Source: Alphaproteobacteria bacterium | GTDB taxonomy: Bacteria; Pseudomonadota; Alphaproteobacteria; Rhizobiales; Beijerinckiaceae | Reading direction: 5' to 3' | Assembly (NCBI GenBank): GCA_016869595.1 | Contig: VGDT01000004.1 | Span: 30,115 to 94,114 of the forward strand | Length of the DNA stretch: 64,000 bases | Position numbers and translations under genes: made by a program | Shown: positions 29,329 through 37,719 of the stretch, one piece after another | Layout of the letters: every line of letters starts with the position of its first letter | Position numbering within the stretch: the stretch's first letter is position 1 | Notes under the pieces: generated by a model | The model's database searches: none | Told to the model about the DNA's origin: nothing | The model's input: the letters and a program-made list of their open reading frames with translations, nothing else

Positions 29329-31290
29329 TTACGCCGGCGCCTTCTCTTCTTCCTTGCTGACGACCTCGAGGAAAGTCTCCGCCGCCTCGCGCCGCTCGAA
29401 GACATGTGGCTGCAGACCGCGCTTGGAGAGCGCCTCCTTCATCTTCAAGCGCGCGAAGGCGCTCGTCGCATAGCGTGTCGTCGTCAGATAATAGTGCTGG
29501 CTCATATAGTCGATCATCTCGGCGTAATCGTCGTAGAGCGCCTCGTTGATCTTCCAGCCGTCGTGATTGACGACGGAGTTGACGCGCTTGCCGACCTTCT
29601 CCGACGCCTCGATCAGCGTCTTGCGCAGATCGTCGATGTCCTTCTTCGTGCGCGCGTGCCAGCCTTCGAGATTGACGAAAAGGATGTTGCGGTCGGCGTC
29701 GTAGGTGACGCGGTCGGACATGTTGAGATTGATGAGGTCAGCGAGCAGCCCCATCGGCTCGTCGATGAAGATGCGCTTATCCATCAACTCGGGATGTTCG
29801 ACGATGGGCTTGAAGTCCATATGCGCCAGTATGTCCCTGTCGATATCGATGCCGGGCGCGACCTCGATCAGTTCAAGCCCCTTGTCGACAAGTTTGAACA
29901 CGCAGCGCTCGGTCACGTAATAGACCGGTTGCTTGCGCTTTAGCGCGAATTTTCCGGAGAAAGTGATCTGCTCGACGGCGTTGAGGAACTTCTTGTTCCT
30001 GCCTTCCTGCAGAATGTTGACCTTCCCGTCGGCGATCTCCACGCGCAGTCCGCCATTGGTGAATGTGCCGGCGTAAACGACGAGCCGCGCGTTCTGGCTG
30101 ATGTTGATGAAGCCGCCGCAGCCGTTGAGGCGTCCGCCGAACTTCGACGTGTTGACATTGCCCTGCAGGTCGCACTCCGCCATGCCGAGACAGGTCATGT
30201 CGAGACCGCCGCCGTCATAAAAGTCGAACTGCTGGTTCTGCTGGATAATTGCGTCGGCGTTGATCGCCGCGCCAAAGCTCGAACCGGCAGCAAGCACGCC
30301 GCCGATCGCGCCGGCTTCCGTCGTCAGCGTGATGTAGGGCGTCATCTTTTCTTCATTGGCGATGGCTGCAATGCCTTCCGGCGCGCCGACGCCGAGATTG
30401 ACGACGCCGTTCGGCGGCAGCTCGAAGCTGGCGCGTCGCGCAATGACCTTGCGCTCGTCGAGCGGCATTTTGGCGAGCTTCTCGACCGGCACGCGGATTT
30501 CGCCTGAAAGCGCCGGATTGTGAATGACGCCGTAATTCATGCGGTGCATTTCCGGCGGATCGGCAACGACGACGGCCGAGACAAGAATGCCCGGGACATG
30601 CACGTCCTTCGGCTTAATCGAGCCCTCTTCGACGATGCGCTCGACCTGCGCAATCACCAGCCCGCCATTGTTGTGGGCGGCCATGGCCTGAGCGAGATTG
30701 TCGAGCACGAGCGCCTCGCGCTCCATCGAAATATTGCCTGAAGGGTCGGCCGACGTGCCGCGAATGAAGGCGACGTCGATCTTGGTGGCGATATAGAAGA
30801 GCCACTCCTCGCCCATGATGTTGTGGTATTTGACCATATCCTCCTTGGTGCGCTCGTTCACCTTGCCGCCGCCAAAACGCGGATCGACATAGGTGTAGAG
30901 GCCGACCTTGGAGAAGAGTCCGGGCTGGCCAGAGGCGCAGGCGCGATAGAGCTGAGAGATGACGCCCTGCGGGAGGTTGTAGCCGCAGATCTTATTCTCC
31001 TGCGCGGCCTGGGCGACCTTCGGCATGCGGCCAAAATTCGCGGCGATGACCCGGCGCAGCAGCCCCTCATGATAGAAGCGCCCGGTGCCAAGGCCCTTGG
31101 AGTCGCCGGCGCCCGCGGTCATGATCAGCGTGAGGTCGCGCGGATGCTGCGTCTCAACGAAGCGCTTTTCCAAAGCGGCGTGCAAGGCTTCGGGAATGCA
31201 GCTCTGGACAAAGCCCGTGGTGGTTACGACGTCATTGTCGCGAATGAGCGCAATCGCCTCGTCGGCGGTAATGACTTTGTTGTTCGCCAT
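29329..31290 (-). CDS. Acyl-CoA:acetate/3-ketoacid CoA-transferase (fused alpha-beta)
   Basis: A 653-residue family I CoA-transferase with both subunits fused, as in YdiF and propionate CoA-transferase. The N-terminal half has TTTGFVQSCIPEALHAAL and IMTAGAGDSKGLGTGRF; the C-terminal half has GVGAPEGIA and the catalytic glutamate in TLTTEAGAIGG. About 130 residues follow the usual fold, with ILFVNLEGWHARTK, so it is longer than the approximately 520-residue norm. The start at 31290 has GAGG upstream. It stands alone with its own terminator. Substrate range unknown; short-chain acyl-CoA is the family expectation. Confidence 0.88.
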   Translation of the reverse strand: MANNKVITADEAIALIRDNDVVTTTGFVQSCIPEALHAALEKRFVETQHPRDLTLIMTAGAGDSKGLGTGRFYHEGLLRRVIAANFGRMPKVAQAAQENKICGYNLPQGVISQLYRACASGQPGLFSKVGLYTYVDPRFGGGKVNERTKEDMVKYHNIMGEEWLFYIATKIDVAFIRGTSADPSGNISMEREALVLDNLAQAMAAHNNGGLVIAQVERIVEEGSIKPKDVHVPGILVSAVVVADPPEMHRMNYGVIHNPALSGEIRVPVEKLAKMPLDERKVIARRASFELPPNGVVNLGVGAPEGIAAIANEEKMTPYITLTTEAGAIGGVLAAGSSFGAAINADAIIQQNQQFDFYDGGGLDMTCLGMAECDLQGNVNTSKFGGRLNGCGGFINISQNARLVVYAGTFTNGGLRVEIADGKVNILQEGRNKKFLNAVEQITFSGKFALKRKQPVYYVTERCVFKLVDKGLELIEVAPGIDIDRDILAHMDFKPIVEHPELMDKRIFIDEPMGLLADLINLNMSDRVTYDADRNILFVNLEGWHARTKKDIDDLRKTLIEASEKVGKRVNSVVNHDGWKINEALYDDYAEMIDYMSQHYYLTTTRYATSAFARLKMKEALSKRGLQPHVFERREAAETFLEVVSKEEEKAPA

Positions 31291-31468
31291 ATCCTCAGGG
31301 TTCCCTTGCTCCCCACTCTTTCTTAATGCGGACCGTTGACGTCGCCGCGTTGGTGGGCGTTTTCTTACAAAATGAGCGCTCAACCGTAGAGACCGGGCCG
31401 GCCTTGCGCAATAGCGGCGATGCGCCGCAGACTGGCCGCAACCCCGCCAAAGCGCGGGGAAATGGCCG

Positions 31469-31843
31469 TCAGTCGCCGCGGTAGACGCAGCCCTCGAAAC
31501 AGCTGTCGCGAAAGACGCCGACTTCGGCGATGCCCGGCAGAGTCGGCGCGAGGTCGCGCCAGATATAGGCGCAAAGATTTTCGAGCGTCGGCTTTCCCAG
31601 GCCTTCGAGGTCGTTGAGAAAGGAATGGTCGAGGCGTTCGCGCAACTCCGCGAGCCTGCGGCCAAGCTTGCCGAGGTCCATCACCCATTGCTCCTCGACG
31701 GTGCGCTCGCCACGCAAGGTGACGCGCACGCGAAAGGAATGCCCGTGCAGATTGCGGTATTTGCCGCCCTCCGGAGCCTCGGGGTCGTAAAGGGCGTGCG
31801 CCGCTTCAAAATAGAATTCGCGAAAGACCTCAAAAGTCGACAC
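31469..31843 (-). CDS. queD: 6-carboxytetrahydropterin synthase QueD
   Basis: A 124-residue T-fold enzyme that makes 6-carboxy-tetrahydropterin from dihydroneopterin triphosphate in queuosine synthesis. The zinc histidines are visible in EAAHAL and LHGHSFRV; LDHSFLND and PTLENLCAYIW are also typical. The start codon is GTG at 31843, 3 bp after the queE stop, so the two steps of the pathway are coupled. queC and queF are not in the window. Confidence 0.92.
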   Translation of the reverse strand: MSTFEVFREFYFEAAHALYDPEAPEGGKYRNLHGHSFRVRVTLRGERTVEEQWVMDLGKLGRRLAELRERLDHSFLNDLEGLGKPTLENLCAYIWRDLAPTLPGIAEVGVFRDSCFEGCVYRGD

Positions 31844-31846
31844 GTC

Positions 31847-32479
31847 TCACTTCACCCCGATCGCCTTGTGGGTTTGCAGGGACAGGCGCCAGCGCGGATG
31901 CGCCAGGCAGTAGCTGACCGCGGCCTCCGTATTGCGCGAAACATCCGGCCCGTCCATGGGCTGCAACAGAAAATGCCTGAAATCGAGGCGCTCATAGTCG
32001 GCGGGGTCGACGCCCGCCTGCGGAAACACGAGCTTCAACTCCGCGCCGCTCATCTGCGCCAGCGGTGCGCCGGCCTTGGGCGACACACAAACCCAGTCGA
32101 TCCCTCGAATGACGGGGAGCGTGCCGTTCGTTTCGATGGCGATCTCGAAGCCTTGCCCGTGAAGCGCTGCGATTAGGGCTGCGTCGATCTGCAACATCGG
32201 CTCGCCGCCGGTCAGCACCGCGAAACGTTTCTCGCGGCCTTCGCCCCACAGCGTCGCGAGACGCTCGGCAAGAGTCGTCGCATCAGCGAATTTGCCCCCG
32301 CCTTCGCCTTCGAAGCCGACGAAGTCGGTGTCGCAAAACTGGCATTGCGCGGCGGCGCGATCTTCTTCCCGCCCGCTCCACAAATTGCAGCCGGCGAAAC
32401 GGCAAAAGACGGCGACGCGGCCCGCGTTAACGCCCTCGCCCTGCAGCGTTTTGAAGGCTTCCTTGACGATGTAGGCCAT
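31847..32479 (-). CDS. queE: 7-carboxy-7-deazaguanine synthase QueE
   Basis: A 210-residue radical SAM enzyme that converts 6-carboxy-tetrahydropterin to 7-carboxy-7-deazaguanine. The cluster cysteines C31, C46 and C49 have CX14CX2C spacing, the variant known from Burkholderia QueE, within FAGCNLWSG and QCQFCDTDF. Also visible are FKTLQGEG at the N-terminus and LTGGEPMLQ. The start at 32479 begins MAYIVKEAF. It directly precedes queD. Confidence 0.93.
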   Translation of the reverse strand: MAYIVKEAFKTLQGEGVNAGRVAVFCRFAGCNLWSGREEDRAAAQCQFCDTDFVGFEGEGGGKFADATTLAERLATLWGEGREKRFAVLTGGEPMLQIDAALIAALHGQGFEIAIETNGTLPVIRGIDWVCVSPKAGAPLAQMSGAELKLVFPQAGVDPADYERLDFRHFLLQPMDGPDVSRNTEAAVSYCLAHPRWRLSLQTHKAIGVK

Positions 32480-32526
32480 TGCCCGCTCTAGCGCGGACGC
32501 CTTGTGGCGTAAAGCGCGACCGGTTC

Positions 32527-32904
32527 TTACCCGTTCTTGGGAAGCTCCTTGTCCTTGCTGTCGGGTTCGGCCGGCGGCTGTGGGCGCGGGTCGAGGCTGC
32601 GAATGTAGGAGACGATGTCGTCGATCTCCTTGCGCGAAAGATGCATGTCGGGCATCGGCGGATGCGGATCCATCAGAAAATTGCCGAGCTTCTTCTTGTC
32701 GGTCCGGCGCTTGGCGATATCGAAGAAGGATGGAGCGTCGGCCGAGGCGCTGGTCTGATCTGACGTCACCACATGGCATGAAGCGCACCAACGCTTCGCG
32801 ATGACCGAGCCGCGTTGGGGGTCCCCAGCCGCCATCGCGAAGGTTGCCAGTGCGGCGCTCCCGCCGACGAGGGCCGTTGCGAGCATGAGGCGTCTAAACT
32901 GCAT
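32527..32904 (-). CDS. Small periplasmic c-type cytochrome
   Basis: A 125-residue monohaem cytochrome. A signal peptide (residues 1-26, MQFRRLMLATALVGG) ends at AMAA. The haem motif is CASCH (C40-H44), and the likely axial methionine lies in PPMPDMHLS. SRKEIDDIVSYIRSLDP is a typical class I C-terminal helix. A charged Pro/Lys/Asp tail follows. An AAGGAAAT ribosome-binding site precedes the ATG at 32904. The electron partner is unknown; it is separated from queE by a 47-bp gap. Confidence 0.88.
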   Translation of the reverse strand: MQFRRLMLATALVGGSAALATFAMAAGDPQRGSVIAKRWCASCHVVTSDQTSASADAPSFFDIAKRRTDKKKLGNFLMDPHPPMPDMHLSRKEIDDIVSYIRSLDPRPQPPAEPDSKDKELPKNG

Positions 32905-33290
32905 CAGGATTTCCTTAGAGCGGGAAACTAATGATTCGTCTGGCATGAAAGCACAAGCGCGAGGCGCTGAATATCGGCGATCTGGCGTATGCTTGCGGCA
33001 GGACGCCGCGTCGGCCGTGAGGTCCAGTCGCGGCATTTTTGCAACAGTCATGTGATCTGATTGCAACAGTTCATCAGATTAGCCTGTCGCCCACGATTGT
33101 CGCCGCGCCAGCCCCTTTTCAGACACAAACGCTGGGCTAAGGTATTCGTGTCACAAGCTCATTCGAGATGCGGAGACAGGCGTCAAAAGTTTTCGCTTTT
33201 GACCGCGGGTTCCTTTTTTCCCTCTCGCTGATCGCGGTGACGGCTGGCGTATGATCTTGGGCGTCGGGCGTCGGGGGAAATCGGAACATT
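32905..33290. promoter_or_regulatory. Divergent region with tandem TTGCAACAGT repeats
   Basis: About 385 bp between the cytochrome gene and the ExoR-like gene. TTGCAACAGT occurs at 33039-33048 and again at 33061-33070, a 22-bp period or two helical turns, which suits an OmpR-type dimer site. A hairpin GTCAAAAG (33182-33189) with CTTTTGAC (33196-33203) lies nearer the ExoR-like gene. No gene is visible here. Confidence 0.4.
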
Positions 33291-34175
33291 ATGATCGCAA
33301 CTGTTCATATAGATATGCCTTCGGTCCTTGGGCGAAATAAGCGGGCGACATTGCCAATCTGCCTTTTCGCGGCCAGCCTGGGCATGCTCGTGACGGCCTT
33401 TGTTGCGCCGGCGCCCGCGCTCGACGCGCCTCGCGCCGCCGCCAAGGCCGAATCGCAAACGCTCCCCATCTTCAAGGATCCGCGCGCGGCCTTGCGCGCC
33501 GGACTGGAAAGCTATCATTCCGGCGACGCAGCGACGACCGTCTCCGCGCTGCGCTACGCCGCTGAGGGCGGCGAACCGCTTGCGCAGTGGAAGCTTGGCC
33601 GGATGTATGCCGATGGCGACGGCGTTATTCGGGATGACGCCAAGGCCTATGAATATTTTTCGCAGATCGTCGACCATTACGCCGACGATGAACCGGATCC
33701 GCGCGAACGATCGATGGCGGCGAGCGCCTTTGTCGCGGTAGGCGCTTATCTGCGCGACGGCGTGCCGAGCGCCAAGATCAAGCCGGACCTCGATCGGGCC
33801 TTTGATCTCTTCCGCTATGCGGCGACCTATTTCCGCAACGCCGACGCTCAGTACAATCTGGCGCGCATGTATCTCGAAGGCGCGGGCGTGAAAAAGAACG
33901 TCCGGCAGGGCGTGAATTGGCTGGAGCTCGCGGCGCGCAAGGGCCATCCGCAGGCGCAGGCGATGCTCGGCCGCTTGATATTCACCGGCGAGGCCGGCGG
34001 CGAGCCGGAACGCGCGCGCGGACTGATGTATCTCACGCTGGCGCGGGACGCGGCGGGCGGCCCCCCCGATCAATGGATCGTCGAATTGCACGCGAAAGCG
34101 CTCAACGCCGCAAGCGAAGCCGACCGCAAAGCTGCGGTCACGATGCTCGAAGGCTATCTGCGCGAACGTAACTGA
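33291..34175 (+). CDS. exoR: ExoR-like periplasmic Sel1-repeat regulator
   Basis: A 294-residue protein with an N-terminal hydrophobic export segment (about 21-43) and Sel1/TPR-like repeats. Characteristic strings are AQWKLGRMYADGDGV, AQYNLARMYLEGAGVKKN and ELAARKGHPQAQAMLGRLIFTG. Order and wording closely follow rhizobial ExoR, which holds the ExoS sensor kinase inactive in the periplasm and so represses exopolysaccharide genes. The ExoS/ChvI genes are not in the window, so the assignment rests on sequence resemblance; a general Sel1 protein is the alternative. Confidence 0.78.
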   Translation: MIATVHIDMPSVLGRNKRATLPICLFAASLGMLVTAFVAPAPALDAPRAAAKAESQTLPIFKDPRAALRAGLESYHSGDAATTVSALRYAAEGGEPLAQWKLGRMYADGDGVIRDDAKAYEYFSQIVDHYADDEPDPRERSMAASAFVAVGAYLRDGVPSAKIKPDLDRAFDLFRYAATYFRNADAQYNLARMYLEGAGVKKNVRQGVNWLELAARKGHPQAQAMLGRLIFTGEAGGEPERARGLMYLTLARDAAGGPPDQWIVELHAKALNAASEADRKAAVTMLEGYLRERN

Positions 34176-34185
34176 CGTTTGAACT

Positions 34186-35073
34186 TCAGCCGGCGCGCGC
34201 CGCGGCGCCTTTGAACTTCACCGGAATGTTCAGGAAGCGCGCGCCATCTTCGCGCGGCGGCGGGAACTTGCCGCCGCGAATGTTCACCTGAATGGACGGC
34301 AGCAGCAGCGTTGGCGCGGAAAGCTCCCTGTCGCGCTTCTCGCGCCCGGCGACGAATTCTTCTTCGCTAACGCCGTCCTTGATCTGCACGTTCTTGGCGC
34401 GCTCCTCGGCGACCGTCGTCTCCCAGGCGTAGACATATCGGCCGGGCGCCTTGTAGTCGTGACACATGAAGAGCCGCGTCTGCGGCGGCAGCGAAAGAAT
34501 GCGCCGGATCGACCGATAAAGCGCATGCGCGTCGCCGCCGGGAAAATCCGCGCGCGCCGTTCCATAGTCGGGCATGAACAGCGTATCGCCCACAAAAACC
34601 GCATCGCCGATTTTATAAGCGACGTCGGCCGGCGTGTGGCCGGGCGTGTAGATCGCTTCGCCCTCGATCTCGCCAATCTTGAACCGCTCGCCATCCTTGA
34701 AGAGATGATCGAAGCCGGCGCCGTTGGCTTTTACATCATCGGCGGCGAAAACGGGTTTGAACAGCTTCTGGACCGCGTCGATATGTTCGCCGATGCCGAT
34801 CTTCGCGCCGGTCGCCGCCTTGACGATCTGGGCCGCGGAAAGATGATCAGCATGCGCGTGAGTTTCGAGCACCCAGTCGATCTTTAATCCTTCGCGCGCC
34901 GCCTCGGCGAGGATCGCGTCGATTGAATGCGAGTCGGCGACGCCGCTCGTCGGATCGTAGTCGAGCACGGGATCGACGATCGCCGCATGCTTACTCGACG
35001 GGTCGCTGACGATGTAGGTGATCGTGTTGGTGGGCTCGTCAAAGAAGCCCTTCACGGACGGCGCCTGCGACAT
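34186..35073 (-). CDS. MBL-fold persulfide dioxygenase-like protein (Blh/ETHE1-like)
   Basis: A 295-residue metallo-beta-lactamase-fold protein. The metal motif ETHAHADH (about residues 70-77) is followed by YTPGHTPADV and the VGDTLFMPDYGTARADFPGGDA segment shared by ETHE1 and Blh sulfur dioxygenases. These oxidise glutathione persulfide to sulfite. The start at 35073 has TAAGGAGA upstream. It is divergent from a TauE/SafE exporter, a pairing known from the BigR regulon of other Alphaproteobacteria, where the exporter removes sulfite. A detoxification role fits the downstream sulfide genes. Confidence 0.87.
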   Translation of the reverse strand: MSQAPSVKGFFDEPTNTITYIVSDPSSKHAAIVDPVLDYDPTSGVADSHSIDAILAEAAREGLKIDWVLETHAHADHLSAAQIVKAATGAKIGIGEHIDAVQKLFKPVFAADDVKANGAGFDHLFKDGERFKIGEIEGEAIYTPGHTPADVAYKIGDAVFVGDTLFMPDYGTARADFPGGDAHALYRSIRRILSLPPQTRLFMCHDYKAPGRYVYAWETTVAEERAKNVQIKDGVSEEEFVAGREKRDRELSAPTLLLPSIQVNIRGGKFPPPREDGARFLNIPVKFKGAAARAG

Positions 35074-35100
35074 CGATCTCTCCTTATTTGCAGCGCTCAA

Positions 35101-35191
35101 GCACGTCTTCAGCTTTCGTGCTTGCGCCGTCTGATATATGCGCTATAGCTAAATAAGCAAGTGCTAATATTAACGTGAGCGAAGGAGCGAC
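35101..35191. promoter_or_regulatory. Divergent promoter region with CTAA-type motifs
   Basis: An AT-rich gap between the dioxygenase and exporter genes. GCTAAATAAG (35148-35157) and CTAATATTAACG (35164-35175) resemble motifs upstream of the SqrR-like gene (CTAAATTAACG, 45483) and the RND operon (CTAATTTACG, 45907). They are candidates for operators of the SqrR/BigR-type regulator. Confidence 0.4.
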
Positions 35192-36007
35192 ATGCTGACG
35201 GCTCTGCCCGTTGAGGCCGTGCTGGGCTTGATTTCCGGCGGCATCGTCGGCTTTACGCTTGGCCTTGTCGGCGGCGGCGGCTCGGTGCTCGCCGTGCCTC
35301 TACTTGTTTATCTAGTGGGCGTCCCAAACCCGCATGTCGCGATCGGCTCAAGCGCGGCGGCGGTCGCCGTCAACGCGCTTCTGAGTCTCGCCGACCACGC
35401 GCGTGCCAAGGCGATTAAATGGCGCTGCGCTTCTGTCTTTGCGCTTTTTGGCAGCGCCGGCGCATTCGCAGGATCGACGCTCGGCAAGATCATCAATGGT
35501 GAGAAGCTGCTCGCGCTCTTCGCGCTGTTGATGATCGTCGTCTCCTATCTGATGCTCCGCCGGCGGGGCGCAGCGGGTTACGCCGGCGTAAGGCTCAACC
35601 GCGAGAACTTTCCGCGGCTCGTCGCCGCTGGCCTGACGGCTGGCGCGCTTTCCGGCTTCTTCGGCATCGGCGGCGGATTCCTCGTCGTGCCGGGGCTGAT
35701 GTTTGCGTCTGACATGCCAATCTTGAACGCGATCGGCTCGTCGCTTGTCGCCGTCGCGGCCTTCGCGGTGACGACCGCCGCAAACTACGCCTATTCAGAT
35801 CTCGTCGACTGGGAGCTCGCCGCAACGCTTGTTCTCGGCGGCGCGTTCGGCGGATTGATCGGCGCAGCGGCTGCGCGGCGCCTGTCAAAGATGCGCGGTG
35901 CGCTAAGCGCGGTTTTCGCGACAGTCATTTTCGCCGTGGCGCTCTATGTGCTCTGGCGCAGCGGCGGCGCGCTTGGTCTTTTCGATTGTGCGGCGAAATC
36001 GGCGTAG
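35192..36007 (+). CDS. TauE/SafE (TSUP) family sulfite/anion exporter
   Basis: A 271-residue inner-membrane protein with about eight predicted helices in two similar halves. Each half begins with a glycine-rich signature: GFTLGLVGGGGSVLAVPLL and GALSGFFGIGGGFLVVPGLM, as in TauE/SafE permeases for sulfite, sulfoacetate or sulfur compounds. It is divergent from the persulfide-dioxygenase-like gene, which would produce sulfite. Its 3' end overlaps the convergent xth gene by 64 bp. Confidence 0.88.
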   Translation: MLTALPVEAVLGLISGGIVGFTLGLVGGGGSVLAVPLLVYLVGVPNPHVAIGSSAAAVAVNALLSLADHARAKAIKWRCASVFALFGSAGAFAGSTLGKIINGEKLLALFALLMIVVSYLMLRRRGAAGYAGVRLNRENFPRLVAAGLTAGALSGFFGIGGGFLVVPGLMFASDMPILNAIGSSLVAVAAFAVTTAANYAYSDLVDWELAATLVLGGAFGGLIGAAAARRLSKMRGALSAVFATVIFAVALYVLWRSGGALGLFDCAAKSA

Positions 36008-36771
36008 ATCGCGACGTGATCGGACGGCTTGTCGCCCGCGCGCATCGATTTGACGATCTCGACGCGCGACAGCCGATCCGCGGCTTGCGGCGAAAGCAAA
36101 ATGTGATCGATCCGAAGGCCCTTGTTCTTCTGCCAAGCGCCGGCCTGATAATCCCAAAAAGTATAGAGCCCGCCCTCATCCGAGGTCGCGCGTAGCGCAT
36201 CCGCGTAACCGAGATTGAGCAGACGCTGATAGGCCGCGCGCGTTTGCGGCAAAAACAATGCGTCGCCGAGCCATGCCGACGCCTCATAGACGTCGCGCGC
36301 TTCAGGAATGACATTGTAGTCGCCGGCGAGAACCGTCGCCTCTTCAAGGCGCAGCAGCGCCTCGGCATGGCGCGTGAGAGTCTCCATAAAGGCGAGCTTA
36401 TAAGAATACTTCTGCGTATCCGGCGGATTGCCGTTCGGCGCATAGATGGAGGCGACGCGCATGACGCCGCCAGCGCCGTCGGAGACGACCGTCTCAATAT
36501 AGCGCGATTGCGCCTCGCTATCGAAGTTGGGCAGACCAAGAGTTATGTCCTGAAGCGGCGACTTCGAAAGGATCGCGACGCCATTGAACCCCTTCTGCCC
36601 ATGGACGGCGACGTTATATCCCGCGTCTTCGACTTCGAGCCGCGGGAAGGCGTGATCCTCGCACTTGGTTTCCTGCAGGCAAACAACGTCGGGCGCGGCG
36701 TCGCGCAAAAAGGCGAGAAGCGGCGTAAGACGCTGCCTTACGGAATTGACGTTCCAAGTTGCGATTCTCAT
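35944..36771 (-). CDS. xth: Exodeoxyribonuclease III (XthA)
   Basis: A 275-residue AP endonuclease and 3'-5' exonuclease for base-excision repair. Catalytic motifs in order: TWNVNSVR, LQETKCED, the APNGNPP segment, AGDYNVIPE, and the C-terminal SDHVAIYADF. The length fits ExoIII. It converges on the TSUP gene and overlaps its 3' end by 64 bp. Confidence 0.93.
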   Translation of the reverse strand: MRIATWNVNSVRQRLTPLLAFLRDAAPDVVCLQETKCEDHAFPRLEVEDAGYNVAVHGQKGFNGVAILSKSPLQDITLGLPNFDSEAQSRYIETVVSDGAGGVMRVASIYAPNGNPPDTQKYSYKLAFMETLTRHAEALLRLEEATVLAGDYNVIPEARDVYEASAWLGDALFLPQTRAAYQRLLNLGYADALRATSDEGGLYTFWDYQAGAWQKNKGLRIDHILLSPQAADRLSRVEIVKSMRAGDKPSDHVAIYADFAAQSKRPSAPPLRQST

Positions 36772-36856
36772 CGCTCTGTAAGCCCTACTCCGAACCCAGG
36801 CGTACCAAAGAAGTAGCGGCGGACGCTAAAGCCGCTTTGATAGCGACACCGCACCG

Positions 36857-37057
36857 TCACCCAACGCGCACGCTAACCCCGAAGCTGCGTAACATCTTGG
36901 CGAACTCATGGGCCCGTTCGATGTCGGTGCCATTGGGCAGCTCGAAGATAACCTGCTTCTTCCCCAGCCCAATGTCTTGATCTGTGTTCAGCGCGACGAA
37001 GCACGGTTGGCCAGCTTCGCGCTCCTTCACCTCCGGAACAAATTTGGAATTTGCCAT
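36857..37057 (-). CDS. Small conserved-looking hypothetical protein
   Basis: A 66-residue soluble protein starting MANSKFVPEVKERE. It shows an alpha/beta pattern (QVIFELPNGTDIERAHEFAKML, then SVRVG) with good coding character and an upstream GGCGGGGCG. No domain is recognised. It lies 48 bp after the haem protein at 37105 on the same strand and may belong to its operon. Confidence 0.55.
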   Translation of the reverse strand: MANSKFVPEVKEREAGQPCFVALNTDQDIGLGKKQVIFELPNGTDIERAHEFAKMLRSFGVSVRVG

Positions 37058-37104
37058 CTTCTTCGCCCCGCCTCTTACTGAGGGCACCCAGCGCCGCACG
37101 CGCG

Positions 37105-37653
37105 CTAGTCGAGACGATATGCCGCGTGGCAGGCGTTGCAGGCTTGCACGACTTGCGACAATTCGGCAAGCGCGGGACGCATGTCGCCGCCGGGCCCGAT
37201 CTTGGCGGCCTCCTGAGCGAATTTGCTCGCCTGCTCATGCATCGTCAGACCGAGCGCGCGCATCTCGTCGGGCATGTGCGAAGCCATCATTGCGGGCATT
37301 TCGCCGAATTCGCCTGATTTGGCGTTTGGCTTGCAGGCCGCCGCGCCGGGCGACGCCATGCTGAGGCGCGCATCCGCGATCTTTGCCGCCGCCGCGCCGT
37401 CGCCCTTGGCGAGCGCCGCGAGGATTTCGGCAATCGCTTCGGCGTGCCCGCGCATGTGGGAGAGCATATGTGTGCGCATCGGCGAAGGGAGATCGACCTC
37501 CTGGCGTGTGTCGCTCATCTTCGGCGACATCTTCATATGCTCCATGTTCATATGTTTCATATGCTCGGTATCGTCATCGTCGTTCCCGGCGATGGCCGCG
37601 ACAACGAAGAGCGACAGCCCGCAAGCCGCGGCGAACAGGAATTTTCTGATCAT
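37105..37653 (-). CDS. Cytochrome c'-like haem protein with Met/His-rich metal segment
   Basis: A 182-residue exported protein. The signal peptide (residues 2-22) is followed by DDDD and a Met/His-rich stretch (residues 31-46, HMKHMNMEHMKMSPKM), a likely Cu-binding segment. The C-terminal CNACHAAYR (C172-H176) is the single haem site, placed as in cytochrome c' four-helix bundles. The start at 37653 begins MIRKFLFAA. It lies downstream of the copper-linked fusion gene at 37720, which suggests a shared copper or respiratory role. Confidence 0.78.
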   Translation of the reverse strand: MIRKFLFAAACGLSLFVVAAIAGNDDDDTEHMKHMNMEHMKMSPKMSDTRQEVDLPSPMRTHMLSHMRGHAEAIAEILAALAKGDGAAAAKIADARLSMASPGAAACKPNAKSGEFGEMPAMMASHMPDEMRALGLTMHEQASKFAQEAAKIGPGGDMRPALAELSQVVQACNACHAAYRLD

Positions 37654-37719
37654 GGCCTCCCCCTCCATTTGATCTCGCGAGCGTAACGCGCGTTGCGCCA
37701 GGATGCGCGAGACGAATCG

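Noticed and set aside
31444..31459. Terminator after queD from the inverted repeat CCCCGC/GCGGGG.
   Set aside because: The stem is only 6 bp and no T-tract follows on the minus strand.
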